A DNA stretch of 15,866 nt. Origin: Endozoicomonadaceae bacterium (GTDB taxonomy: Bacteria; Pseudomonadota; Gammaproteobacteria; Pseudomonadales; Endozoicomonadaceae). Below, piece by piece: positions 1-7,898 of this stretch; the stretch's first letter is position 1, and every line of letters starts with the position of its first letter. Location of the stretch: positions 1-15,866 of the forward strand of contig JAAOIJ010000128.1 of the NCBI GenBank assembly GCA_015163815.1. The letters run 5' to 3'. The position numbers and the translations under genes are program-made. The notes beneath the pieces are model-generated. The model made no database searches and was not told the DNA's origin. It was given only the letters and a program-made list of their open reading frames with translations.

Positions 1-2
1 GC

Positions 3-188
3 ATTCTGCTTGCTAAGCATTGGCTTCTATTAGCTTATCAGAATGGGCATATAGAGACACTAAAAAGCGTATTTAAATATATTCAAACCGTTTTGAAAAG
101 AGAAGAATTAAACGCAGTATTACGAGAAAAATTACTAAAAATACTCTTTTATACCGATAGCCAGCATCGTATCATTTTAAAAATCTGA
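3..188 (+). CDS. 3' end of an unidentified gene, ending inside a MITE end
   Basis: An open frame enters from the left edge and runs 61 codons to a TGA at 186-188. The visible C-terminus is leucine- and lysine-rich and looks helical, with segments such as LLAKHWLLLAYQNG, LREKLLKILFY and a final HRIILKI. I do not recognise the family. The other two forward frames close within the first 35 bases, which favours this one. The stop codon is the first three bases of the terminal inverted repeat of the MITE-like element that starts at 186, so the original C-terminus may have been replaced when the element inserted. The 5' part lies outside the window, so neither start nor function can be judged. Confidence 0.5.
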   Translation: MLLAKHWLLLAYQNGHIETLKSVFKYIQTVLKREELNAVLREKLLKILFYTDSQHRIILKI

Positions 189-327
189 GACCTTTGCAAT
201 AAGATAACAAAGACTCATGATATGATCTTTTTTATTAAAATAGTTTAAAAAATGAAGTAATTTATGTATTGTATGAATAAAAAAAACACATAAATTATTC
301 ATTGGAGTGCTTATTGAAAAGGTCTCA
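186..327. mobile_element. MITE-like non-autonomous element, copy 1
   Basis: This 142-bp AT-rich element begins TGAGACCTTTGCAATAAG and ends with the near-perfect inverted match (right end read inward TGAGACCTTTTCAATAAG). The symmetry extends a few bases further on each side. A second inner inverted repeat (arms 251-267 and 288-303, one unpaired base) would let each strand fold. It encodes no transposase. A second copy lies at 7699-7839 with about 8 substitutions and one 1-base indel by eye. The ends recall IS5-superfamily termini, but that is from memory and unverified. No clear target duplication is visible at this copy. Confidence 0.75.
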
Positions 328-542
328 GATTATATTAAAAATATAAGCTGAAGTTATGAGTAAAAAGAGTATAATAGATTGAATCCAGAGTGGATAATCT
401 CATTATGTGATTGAATTCTAAATCTTGTAGCTAAAAATAGGCACAATGCGTCATGACAAGGATTTCGAAGTACCCATATGCCTCATCCAATGATTATTTT
501 GTTATTAAGACGCTAAAAAAATATTTTCTTTTTCAAGAACAA
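328..542. other. Intergenic region downstream of purC
   Basis: This AT-rich stretch lies between MITE copy 1 and the purC stop. All frames are broken by stops. I see no RNA gene. The only supported element is the weak terminator-like hairpin next to purC, listed separately. Confidence 0.5.
514..539 (-). terminator. Possible weak terminator after purC
   Basis: Read on the minus strand just past the purC stop, TTCTT-GAAA-AAGAA forms a 5-bp stem with a GAAA loop, followed by AATATTTTTTT. The T-run is convincing but the stem is short and AT-only, so strength is doubtful. Confidence 0.3.
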
Positions 543-1631
543 CTATATTATTAATTGATAATCATTCAAAATATCCAGCATTTCTTCTCTAGGCTGAGGG
601 CTAATTGAGATACTTTGACCTGTAATTGATGCTGCCAAATCACAGTATATTTTGGATATTTCTATAAAAACTTCATGAGGAAGTCGTAATGTAGACGCTA
701 ATTCAATTCTTTCTTTCATTCGATCAGCATTCAATAAAACATCAGAATCTGGTACGTTTTTCATTAAATGCTGCCTAAAACTTTCTTTAGATAACTCTAA
801 TATTGTATTATTTTTATATTCATTCGCTTCCCAGAATCGAGAAGAGTCAGGCGTTCCCACTTCATCAATATAAATTAATTCATCTTCATTATTCTGGTTT
901 TTGACATAACCAAATTCAAATTTTGTATCTACTAACAAGTGATTTAAGGGTTCCAAAGTTTGCTCAATGCAATGGAATCCTTTTTTTAATAAATATTCAT
1001 ATCGATCTAAATCATCATGATGCTTAAAATGAAAAGCAGCTAAATGTTGTTCAATTAAAGCACGACTAATACTACAATCTTCAATTTCTGGTAATGTTGG
1101 AATATTTTTGATAATCCCTTTTGTTGAAGGTGTAATTAATAATTCAGGTAATTTTTGATTTTTTTGTAACTGATCAGGCAAATTAAACCCACAAAAAACA
1201 CGCTCGCCACGATCATAAGTCCGCCACATTGAGCCTGTAATATACTGTCTTACAATGGCTTCAATTTGCAGCGGTTTACTTTTTTGTACAATCCATATTA
1301 AAGGATGAGGCGTCTCTATTATATGATGATTAGCTAAATTATTTTTTTTAAATAAATCAAACCAATACGCTGAAATAGCATTTAAAGCAGCGCCTTTGCC
1401 AGGAACGCCTGACAAGTCACCCTCTCCTCGCCAAACACAATCAAATGCTGAAATACGATCACTGATCACCATAACTGCTAATTCGCTTTCTTCATGCACA
1501 GGATAATTATGATGTACGATTAAACGCTGGCTCTCTTTTTTTGATAGCCAATAAACAGCTCGCACTTTCCCTGCATGAATAGGTTCATCTGTTTTAATTG
1601 GTAAATTATCATTTTTATCTAAAATAGACAT
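543..1631 (-). CDS. purC: Phosphoribosylaminoimidazole-succinocarboxamide synthase (SAICAR synthetase), long form
   Basis: PurC joins aspartate to CAIR using ATP, giving SAICAR in cytosolic de novo purine synthesis. The protein belongs to the long (about 367-residue) type found in Vibrio and Shewanella rather than the 237-residue E. coli type. Visible signatures in order are GKVRAVYWL near the N-terminus, VISDRISAFD, PGKGAALNAIS, LPELLITPSTKG, VDTKFEFGYV and DEVGTPDSSRFW. The frame also allows an ATG at 1646, but GGGAG lies 8 bases before the ATG at 1631, so I chose 1631 (362 residues). It is the last gene of dapA-bamC-purC, 51 bp after bamC, the same order as in E. coli. Nothing looks damaged. 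Confidence 0.95.
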   Translation of the reverse strand: MSILDKNDNLPIKTDEPIHAGKVRAVYWLSKKESQRLIVHHNYPVHEESELAVMVISDRISAFDCVWRGEGDLSGVPGKGAALNAISAYWFDLFKKNNLANHHIIETPHPLIWIVQKSKPLQIEAIVRQYITGSMWRTYDRGERVFCGFNLPDQLQKNQKLPELLITPSTKGIIKNIPTLPEIEDCSISRALIEQHLAAFHFKHHDDLDRYEYLLKKGFHCIEQTLEPLNHLLVDTKFEFGYVKNQNNEDELIYIDEVGTPDSSRFWEANEYKNNTILELSKESFRQHLMKNVPDSDVLLNADRMKERIELASTLRLPHEVFIEISKIYCDLAASITGQSISISPQPREEMLDILNDYQLII

Positions 1632-1682
1632 AGTATATACTCCCATATCACATATACTGTTTAACTAAATAGCAAAAAGTGA

Positions 1683-2867
1683 TCATTTTGTAACATCAAT
1701 TTTCTGTAAGATTTTTGTTTTTAAAGTATTGAATATAATACTACTTATCTTTTCAGATGCATTAATACCAATCGTTTTCTCTAAAGTAATATACGTCGCA
1801 TTTTCATCTGGTGACACGATAAAATGAAATAAAGACTCGTCAGTTTTATTTCCTGTAATCAAACTATCAAAAGTTGCTGAATCCAATGATTGAGTAGCGC
1901 CTGGCAAATAAACTGAAATAATACCTAGCTTAGGCTCTATTTTTTGAATATTAAGTTTTGTTTGTGACAATACTTCCGTGAATAATGTCCAAGTTGTTTT
2001 AAAATTAGAAGAAAAAGCTAATGTCATGCTTTGCACATCATCTTGAATAAGATCTATTTGAATGGTATCTAGCAAAGTAGTATTTTCTATTGTCATGTCT
2101 TCATCAGCGTTAGTATGCACAGCATGAATCCAAAACATTCGCTGAATATGAGCCAGCAGTGTATTCAAGCTCTCATCGGGAAGCCATTCTGTGACATGCC
2201 CATCCGTTGTTTCGAAACGCGTTTCTATCGTAATATCCAAAGCTAGTGGTAAATTTTGTTTTTTTGTTTCACTTAGAATAAAAGATAAACGCACAGATTG
2301 TTGCTTATTTTTTTTCACATTATTCAATTTTTTCTTTAAAAGCGCTTCAATCGGAACAGTTGTTTGAATCATATTTTCAGTTTCTTGTGAAATGCTTAAA
2401 TGATTTATTTGAAAAAAGGAATGAATATTATCAATCAATGTTGCGTGTTTAGCATTTGTGTTGAAATACGGCTTAATATCAGGTAACGTATTGATTTCAT
2501 AATCTATATTATCTACTGTTATATAAATAATATGCTGCGGCTCTAACAGTGTTTTTTTAGATCGACTAGGTAAATCAGGTATAGGCTTGAGAGTAGGAAT
2601 ATTCAATAAAGGCGTTAAACTAGTCGAATCCAGAGGGGGTAATATTTTAAGCGAAGGGGCTTCTTTTTCTTTTAAATAATCATTACTTTTATCAGAGAAA
2701 AATTTATTTTTATGTTTTGAAATAATACAGCCAGACAAAAAAAGCGTGGCTAATAAAGCAGACGATATAGGGAGTAAAAACCTAACAAACGATAATATAT
2801 GTAGCAAAATGAAAGACCTATTCTGTTTTTTTAAAATCAATATATGCGGTTTTTTATCAATCAACAT
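1683..2867 (-). CDS. bamC: Outer membrane protein assembly lipoprotein BamC (NlpB)
   Basis: BamC is a lipoprotein subunit of the BAM complex, which inserts beta-barrel proteins into the outer membrane. The assignment rests on position between dapA and purC, a lipobox LSGC with the lipidated Cys at residue 47, a Pro-rich low-complexity segment after it (about 48-105, corresponding to the unstructured BamD-binding stretch) and two further alpha/beta-type regions. At 394 residues it is longer than the E. coli protein (about 344). The signal peptide is unusual: some 18 basic, polar residues precede a roughly 27-residue hydrophobic stretch. No better downstream start with a ribosome site is evident, and the ATG at 2867 itself lacks a clear Shine-Dalgarno. 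Sequence conservation is low, as is usual for this family, so context carries much of the call. Confidence 0.8.
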   Translation of the reverse strand: MLIDKKPHILILKKQNRSFILLHILSFVRFLLPISSALLATLFLSGCIISKHKNKFFSDKSNDYLKEKEAPSLKILPPLDSTSLTPLLNIPTLKPIPDLPSRSKKTLLEPQHIIYITVDNIDYEINTLPDIKPYFNTNAKHATLIDNIHSFFQINHLSISQETENMIQTTVPIEALLKKKLNNVKKNKQQSVRLSFILSETKKQNLPLALDITIETRFETTDGHVTEWLPDESLNTLLAHIQRMFWIHAVHTNADEDMTIENTTLLDTIQIDLIQDDVQSMTLAFSSNFKTTWTLFTEVLSQTKLNIQKIEPKLGIISVYLPGATQSLDSATFDSLITGNKTDESLFHFIVSPDENATYITLEKTIGINASEKISSIIFNTLKTKILQKIDVTK

Positions 2868-2903
2868 ATATTGAAGTTAATTTACATTAGATTTAGAAGA
2901 ATA

Positions 2904-3788
2904 TTATAGCGTAATCTTTGCTTTCTGTAATGCCTTTTTAATAGATTCTTCATACTCGAAAGATAAAGGCGTTAAGGGTAATCTGCAATAGGATTTTATT
3001 TTACCCATGTAGCTTAAAGCCCATTTCACAGGTATAGGATTACTTTCAACAAACAGTAATGAATTGAAAGCATACAATATGGCTTGCATTGATTTTGCTT
3101 GATCTAAATCATGATTGAAAACAGCCTGGCATAATTGATGCACAATATTAGGTAAAATATTAGCAGTGACAGAAATAACACCATGCCCACCCAGCTTCAG
3201 GAACTCAAAAGCCGTGGCATCATCTCCAGAATAAATATTAAAATGATCAATAGATTGTGCATACTGAATGAGTGTATTTGCACGATCTAAATCACCAGTT
3301 GCCTCTTTAATTGCGATAATATGCGGATGATTTGCTAATCTTTTTACAGTATTTGGCAATAAATCACAACTGGTTCTTCCTGGCACATTATATAAAATCT
3401 GGGGAATAGAAACAGCATTAGCAATGGCTGTAAAATGCTGATATAAGCCTTCTTGTGTTGGCTTATTATAATAAGGCGTCACTAAAAGACAATAATCCAC
3501 TCCTAACTTCTTTGCAGACTCAGTCATTTGAATTGAATAAGCTGTTGCATTACTACCTGTACCAGCCATCACGGGTATGCGCTGATTGACAACTTGCATC
3601 GTTCGTTTCAATACTTTTAATTGCTCATCGGCACTCAAGGTCACATTTTCTCCTGTTGTCCCTATAGCAAGCAATGCATCTGTTTTTTCTTCAATATGCC
3701 ACTCTATTAAAGCATCTAAGTGATTCCAATCAATACTTCTGTCATGCAGCATAGGGGTGACTAATGCAACGCAACTACCTTTAAACAT
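2904..3788 (-). CDS. dapA: 4-hydroxy-tetrahydrodipicolinate synthase
   Basis: DapA condenses pyruvate with aspartate semialdehyde, the committed step to diaminopimelate for peptidoglycan and to lysine. Numbering matches E. coli: GTTGE at 43-47 (Thr44, Thr45), Tyr107, Tyr133 in LYNVPGRT, Arg138, and Schiff-base Lys161 in AIKEATGD, so the active site is complete. Length is normal at 294 residues. AGAGGA lies 8 bases before the ATG and fixes the start. The E. coli lysine-inhibition residues differ: His53 is Ala, His56 is Gln and Glu84 is Tyr, so feedback inhibition is probably weak or absent (inference). It heads the dapA-bamC-purC run, 36 bp before bamC. Confidence 0.96.
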   Translation of the reverse strand: MFKGSCVALVTPMLHDRSIDWNHLDALIEWHIEEKTDALLAIGTTGENVTLSADEQLKVLKRTMQVVNQRIPVMAGTGSNATAYSIQMTESAKKLGVDYCLLVTPYYNKPTQEGLYQHFTAIANAVSIPQILYNVPGRTSCDLLPNTVKRLANHPHIIAIKEATGDLDRANTLIQYAQSIDHFNIYSGDDATAFEFLKLGGHGVISVTANILPNIVHQLCQAVFNHDLDQAKSMQAILYAFNSLLFVESNPIPVKWALSYMGKIKSYCRLPLTPLSFEYEESIKKALQKAKITL

Positions 3789-3817
3789 AGATTATATCCT
3801 CTACCTGCTGAATGAAT

Positions 3818-3836
3818 AAAATGATTCAATCATTTT
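3818..3836. promoter_or_regulatory. 19-bp perfect palindrome in the dapA leader
   Basis: AAAATGATT-C-AATCATTTT has 9-bp perfect arms and lies about 30 bases upstream of the dapA ATG. It could be a repressor operator or a weak hairpin in the 5' leader. It does not fit the ArgR box because the half-site spacing is wrong. In DNA this AT-rich it may be chance. Confidence 0.3.
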
Positions 3837-3919
3837 GTCATACAATATAAAAATAAATCATACAGCAATTGAAAGCAATCTTCATGATACCTGTCTATCT
3901 AAATAGTATGATCCACACT

Positions 3920-3947
3920 ATTATCTATTATATTGCACAATGATCAA
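3920..3947 (-). promoter_or_regulatory. Candidate sigma-70-type promoter for dapA
   Basis: Read on the minus strand, TTGATC (3947-3942) is followed after 16 bases by GATAAT (3925-3920), giving a leader of about 125 bases. An inverted repeat, AATAGT with its match at 3902-3922, overlaps the -10 and the predicted start of transcription and could be an operator. The match is moderate, and AT-rich DNA gives many such hits. Confidence 0.35.
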
Positions 3948-4107
3948 ATGTAAAAAAAATACTGCATAATTGCATAATAGTAAATTAATGCATTACAATT
4001 TAGAGATGTTTTGATACAATGGATACATTTTAAATTGTATTTCTTTAAAATATTCACACACTATCATACAGATACAGTCATATTTCATCTATGAATAGAG
4101 ACAAAAA

Positions 4108-4596
4108 ATGTCATTAATCGTCGACAAAACGCCACTCAGTCAATCTATTTTAGATACGACATTCACGACAACTTCAGGCCAGTCTTCTTTTGCTCAATTA
4201 CAAGGACAATGGATTGTGCTTTATTTTTACCCAAGAGATAATACGCCAGGTTGCACGTTTGAAGGAAATGATTTTTCTTTTCTGCACCCATCTTTTAAAA
4301 AACTGAATGCAATGATTTTAGGCATATCAAAAGATAGCCTTGAATCTCATGAAAAATTTAAACTGAAATATCAGTTTCCTTTTGATTTAATCAGTGATAG
4401 TGAATCAATTCTGTGCGATTATTTTGATGTAATGAGACCAAAAAAGTTGTATGGTAAAATAACTTTTGGCATTCAACGTAGCACCTTTCTGATTGATCCG
4501 AAACAGATCATTCAGACAGTATGGCGTAACGTTCGAACGAAAGATCACGCTCAAACTGTTTTAAAGCAGTTGCAACAATATGGGCAAAAGAGATAA
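4108..4596 (+). CDS. bcp: Thiol peroxidase of the BCP/PrxQ peroxiredoxin family
   Basis: This cytosolic peroxidase reduces hydrogen peroxide and organic peroxides through a reactive cysteine recycled by thioredoxin-type donors. The thioredoxin-fold core shows YFYPRDNTPGCTFEGNDF, with the peroxidatic Cys49 in the PxxxTPGC motif (Pro42, Thr46). The usual T-E-A after that Cys is altered to T-F-E-G, and the resolving Cys five residues later (as in E. coli Bcp) is Asn54. The only other cysteine is Cys103, so this is either a 1-Cys form or one using a distant resolving residue. At 162 residues it is of normal size. It diverges from dapA, as bcp does near dapA in E. coli, and is followed by a hairpin with a T-run. 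Its ribosome site is weak. Confidence 0.92.
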   Translation: MSLIVDKTPLSQSILDTTFTTTSGQSSFAQLQGQWIVLYFYPRDNTPGCTFEGNDFSFLHPSFKKLNAMILGISKDSLESHEKFKLKYQFPFDLISDSESILCDYFDVMRPKKLYGKITFGIQRSTFLIDPKQIIQTVWRNVRTKDHAQTVLKQLQQYGQKR

Positions 4597-4629
4597 AATG
4601 CAATCCTATTTTGTTTTTAATCTGTTTTC

Positions 4630-4671
4630 ATATGGCTTATATACTTCATAACCCATATAAAATATTTTTTT
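4630..4671 (+). terminator. Likely Rho-independent terminator after bcp
   Basis: ATATGGCTTAT (4630-4640) pairs with ATAACCCATAT (4648-4658) over 10 of 11 positions with a 7-base loop, followed by AAAATA and a run of seven T. The stem is AT-rich and four A residues separate it from the T-run, so efficiency may be modest. It would separate bcp from the mqo-like gene. Confidence 0.45.
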
Positions 4672-4691
4672 GTAAAAAAATAAGGTGATTT

Positions 4692-6035
4692 ATGTCATCA
4701 ATAATATATGATGTAGTTATTATCGGTGGCGGCGTATCCGGCACAGCATTGCTCTATGAATTAGCTGAATTTACTGATTTAAAACACCTCGCTTTAGTTG
4801 AAAAATATCATCAAGTATCTTCCGTTAATTCAAAAAGTTCCAATAATAGTCAAACAATACATTATGGTGACATTGAAACAAATTATCAATTAAAAAAAGC
4901 GATAGAAGTAAAAAAAATGGCCGATATGCTCGTGAATTATTCGCTTCGAACCTTATCCCCAGAACAACAAAAAAATATTATTTTTAAGTATCCGAAAATG
5001 GTCATCGCAATTGGCCACGAAGAATGTCTGTTTTTAGAAAAACGATTTGAAGCATTCCGAATCATTTTTCCAGAAATGCGACTCATTGAAAAAGAAGAAA
5101 TTGCAAAACTAGAGCCTAAAGTTGCTTTGATCAATGGCCAATTCAGGCAAGACAAAATTTTAGCTATTAGCATTGAAGATGAATATACAGCAATGAATTA
5201 TCAAACATTATCTCAATCATTTGTAGATCAAGCTTTCAAAGCACAACCTAAAAAAAATATACAACTTTATTTTAATGAAGAAGTAAAAAAAATCAAAAAA
5301 ACACCTGATGGTTTATTTAGCGTGATATCTGAAAATAAACAATTAACAGCACGTTTTGTCGTTGTTTCCGCAGGAGCACACAGCTTACTATTAGCGCATC
5401 AAATGCAATATGGTTTAGAATTTTCCTGTTTACCTATCGCCGGTAGTTTTTATTTTACGCCGCAATGCTTAAATGGAAAAGTATATACTATTCAAAATGA
5501 TAACCTGCCTTTTGCTGCCGTACATGGAGATCCTGATATTGGTGTACCAGGTCAAACTCGTTTTGGACCCACGGCATTAATTCTTCCTTTATTAGAACGC
5601 TATAATTTAAAAACTTTTCCTCAGTTTTTAAAATTAATTCGCTTAGATTCTAGTTTTTTTTATGTTTTATGGACTTTATTTCGGACACGTGATATTAGGC
5701 AATATATTTTAAAAAACATATTATTTGAAATCCCTCTTTTACGTGAATGGCTTTTTTTAAAGGATGCTCAAAAAATAATCCCTTCTTTAAAACGGCAAGA
5801 CTTGCGCTTTGCAAAAGGTTTTGGTGGCGTTCGCCCACAGTTAATTGACAAAAAAAATCGCTGTCTATTAATGGGAGAAGCTAAAATCAATACAGGCGAA
5901 GGGATTATTTTTAATATGACACCTTCTCCAGGAGCAACTACTTGTTTAGGGAATGCCGAACAAGATTTAAAAGAAATTATAAAATACTTAGGCTGTCAAT
6001 TTAATCAAGATAAATTTACAAAGCAGTTATTATAA
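4692..6035 (+). CDS. mqo: Malate:quinone oxidoreductase-like FAD protein (short type)
   Basis: Mqo oxidises malate to oxaloacetate and passes electrons to quinone at the inner face of the cytoplasmic membrane. The N-terminus carries an FAD dinucleotide fold, VVIIGGGVSGTALL (GxGxxG at residues 12-17), followed by LVEKYHQVSSVNSKSSNNSQ and HYGDIETNY, the Mqo pattern near the flavin. Further on are GPTALILPLLERY (about 296-308) and a C-terminal GFGGVRPQL with GEGIIFNMTPSPGAT, typical of the family's FAD-binding end. At 447 residues it matches the shorter Mqo type, as in Helicobacter, rather than the roughly 500-550-residue E. coli type. AAGGTG five bases before the ATG supports the start. A related short 2-hydroxyacid oxidase is the main alternative. 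No tricarboxylic-acid-cycle neighbour is present. Confidence 0.8.
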   Translation: MSSIIYDVVIIGGGVSGTALLYELAEFTDLKHLALVEKYHQVSSVNSKSSNNSQTIHYGDIETNYQLKKAIEVKKMADMLVNYSLRTLSPEQQKNIIFKYPKMVIAIGHEECLFLEKRFEAFRIIFPEMRLIEKEEIAKLEPKVALINGQFRQDKILAISIEDEYTAMNYQTLSQSFVDQAFKAQPKKNIQLYFNEEVKKIKKTPDGLFSVISENKQLTARFVVVSAGAHSLLLAHQMQYGLEFSCLPIAGSFYFTPQCLNGKVYTIQNDNLPFAAVHGDPDIGVPGQTRFGPTALILPLLERYNLKTFPQFLKLIRLDSSFFYVLWTLFRTRDIRQYILKNILFEIPLLREWLFLKDAQKIIPSLKRQDLRFAKGFGGVRPQLIDKKNRCLLMGEAKINTGEGIIFNMTPSPGATTCLGNAEQDLKEIIKYLGCQFNQDKFTKQLL

Positions 6036-6218
6036 AAATCTAATAAATCGCATCATTGCAGTGTAAAAAATCAATATTATTTTTTTAACTAACTTATCTT
6101 ACAGTCTCTTAGCAAGATGATAACCAAGTGCATGTAATGACCAGATACCTATACTTTAGACATCGCAACTTACAAGACATCGGACTATTGTTCTTATATC
6201 ATGAATTAGGATTTAATA

Positions 6219-7463
6219 ATGCGCCCATATTTGAATGAAAAAGATCGCGGATGGATTTCTGCTTTATTTGGCACAGCAGTTGGTGCTGGTGTTTTATACT
6301 TACCAATTAAAGCTGCGCAAATCCAATTTCCTATTTTATTAGGTATTATTATCATTTCTGTGCCCTGCATTTGGTTAGCACACCGTAATTTAGCTGAATT
6401 CTGTTTATATGCTGCTGTAAAAAATGAGCATGACATCACATCAACTGTTGTCGAACAATTTGGACGAAAATGGGGATTTATTTTAATTTTATCCTACTTT
6501 ATTAGCATTTTTCCAATTTCACTATTATATAGCATTAGCTTAACGAATATTATCAATGATAGTTTATATAAGTTTTTTAATATTCAATCGCTTTCGAAAG
6601 TATGGTTAAGTTTATTTATTTTAGCAATATTGAATTTCATTTTATATAAAGGTGAAAAATGGATCCTTAAAACGTGTGAAGTCCTGATTATCCCTTTAGC
6701 CATCATTTTACTATTTTGTTCTCTCTATTTTATGCGTATTTGGAAAATGCCAACTTTTGATAGCATTTATTTCATAGAAAGCATTCCTGCTTGTATAGCA
6801 TTAATCCCTTTGATTGTATTTTCTTTTAATCACACGCCAGCCTGTTCTGCAGTTGCACAATCTTACCATTTAGCGGCTAACTCTAAAACTGAAGGCAGTG
6901 TTAAAGTTCGACGAATTTTAAGTGTGACCATTATATTATTAGCAGGTATCATTTTACCTTTTGTTTTATCCTGCGTATTATCACTGACAACACAGGATAT
7001 CTCCTATGCTATCAGCAATAATATTCCTGCTTTAATTGCTATTTCTGCTGCCGGATATATCAGCTGGATGCCTTATGTTATTAGTATAATTACTTTATTA
7101 GCCATTACAAGTTCTTATTTTGGCGTATATTTGGGTACTGCAGAAGGCGGTGTCGGCTTAGTGCGATTTATGATAAACGCTCGCCATGTCGTTTCAAAAA
7201 AAGTTTTAAAGCGTATTCATCTTGCTGTACATGCAGGCATTTTTCTAAGCTCATGGCTTGCTGCTAGCTTAAATTTTAGCGTGATTGATATTATTTTGAA
7301 TATTGTGTCACCAGTGCTTGCTATTCTATTATTTTTTATGCCTATTTATGCAAAATATACAGATCATAAATTAAAAAAACTACGTTCACCCATCGCTGAT
7401 ATCATTATTTTAATATTTGGAAGTATTGTTGTTATAGGCTTGATCACCTCTTTTGTAACTTGA
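6219..7463 (+). CDS. HAAAP-family amino acid permease, SdaC (serine/threonine)-like
   Basis: This is a polytopic inner-membrane transporter with about 11 hydrophobic segments over 414 residues. It follows the SdaC/TdcC pattern closely: GTAVGAGVLYLPIKA at 18-32 in the first membrane helix, then LAHRNLAEF, a VFSFNHTPACSA segment near 200 (SdaC has VFSFNHSP), a FVLSCVLSLT segment, YFGVYLGTAEG (SdaC FLGHYLGAREG) and a final LFFMPIYA helix. The probable role is proton-coupled uptake of serine or threonine; the exact substrate cannot be read from sequence. AGGA sits 8 bases upstream of the ATG. It stands 183 bp after the mqo-like gene, probably as its own unit, and converges on mreD. For a host-associated cell an importer of this kind would feed on host amino acids (inference). 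Confidence 0.88.
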   Translation: MRPYLNEKDRGWISALFGTAVGAGVLYLPIKAAQIQFPILLGIIIISVPCIWLAHRNLAEFCLYAAVKNEHDITSTVVEQFGRKWGFILILSYFISIFPISLLYSISLTNIINDSLYKFFNIQSLSKVWLSLFILAILNFILYKGEKWILKTCEVLIIPLAIILLFCSLYFMRIWKMPTFDSIYFIESIPACIALIPLIVFSFNHTPACSAVAQSYHLAANSKTEGSVKVRRILSVTIILLAGIILPFVLSCVLSLTTQDISYAISNNIPALIAISAAGYISWMPYVISIITLLAITSSYFGVYLGTAEGGVGLVRFMINARHVVSKKVLKRIHLAVHAGIFLSSWLAASLNFSVIDIILNIVSPVLAILLFFMPIYAKYTDHKLKKLRSPIADIIILIFGSIVVIGLITSFVT

Positions 7464-7698
7464 TTGATAGGACATTCAAAATAGAGTCGGCTAGAAACTG
7501 TTATTCAAACGTGATACAGATATATAACAGGCCTTTTATCCAAGAACAAAATAGCTGTAAAACATTTCAAGCACATACAATAAAATTGCACAACCTCACA
7601 ACTCGCTTGCTTACCTATTACCGCTTACTTTTTTTCAAATGCCATCTATTCCTCTGATATCATATGACATCATGCGATATGAATATCAAGACATAAAC

Positions 7699-7839
7699 TG
7701 AGACCTTTGCAATAAGACAACAAAGACTCCTGATATGATCTTTTTTATTAAAATAGTTTAAAAAATGAAGTAATTTATGTATTGTCTGAATAAAAAAACA
7801 CATAAATCATTCATTGAACTGCTTATTGCAAAGGGCTCA
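7699..7839. mobile_element. MITE-like non-autonomous element, copy 2
   Basis: This 141-bp copy of the element at 186-327 is in the same orientation, starting TGAGACCTTTGCAATAAG and ending with the inverted match (right end read inward TGAGCCCTTTGCAATAAG). Its inner inverted repeat has arms at 7764-7780 and 7800-7815. AAC stands directly outside both ends, a possible 3-bp target duplication. It has no coding capacity and lies between two convergent genes, where insertion would be tolerated. Confidence 0.78.
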
Positions 7840-7844
7840 AACTA

Positions 7845-7898
7845 TTAAAACAGATGCTGACGCATGATATTCGGACCATAGCCTCTTAGTGAACACAT
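7845..7898 (-). other. Possible 17-codon ORF in a GC-richer island
   Basis: From ATG at 7898 the minus strand reads MCSLRGYGPNIMRQHLF and ends at TAA; the frame is open upstream to a TAG at 7941-7943 (31 codons in all). AGG lies just upstream of the ATG. The stretch is visibly richer in G and C than its surroundings and includes a small hairpin, ACCTG-GGT-CAGGT. It could be a remnant of a longer gene, a repeat fragment or a structured RNA; nothing decides between them. Confidence 0.15.

Larger units (their letters stand above)
3789..4107. other. Divergent intergenic region between dapA and bcp
   Basis: This 319-bp AT-rich region must carry promoters for dapA (minus) and bcp (plus). It holds a candidate dapA promoter, a 19-bp perfect palindrome near the dapA ribosome site, an inverted repeat at 3902-3922 and a duplicated TGCATAAT near 3963-3978. 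I found no convincing promoter for bcp and no lysine riboswitch-like structure. Confidence 0.5.

Noticed and set aside
3813..3828. ArgR box in TGAAT...ATTCA upstream of dapA.
   Set aside because: The half-sites are six bases apart rather than four.
3789..3960. Lysine riboswitch ahead of dapA.
   Set aside because: The leader is AT-rich and lacks the conserved multi-helix core; only short palindromes are visible.
4937..5173. Open frames opposite mqo, gyrA, mreB and others.
   Set aside because: They are antisense shadows of well-supported genes with no independent start signals or family features.
7460..7657. 65-codon + strand frame after the permease.
   Set aside because: It overlaps the permease stop by four bases, has no ribosome site of its own, no recognisable domain and random-looking composition.
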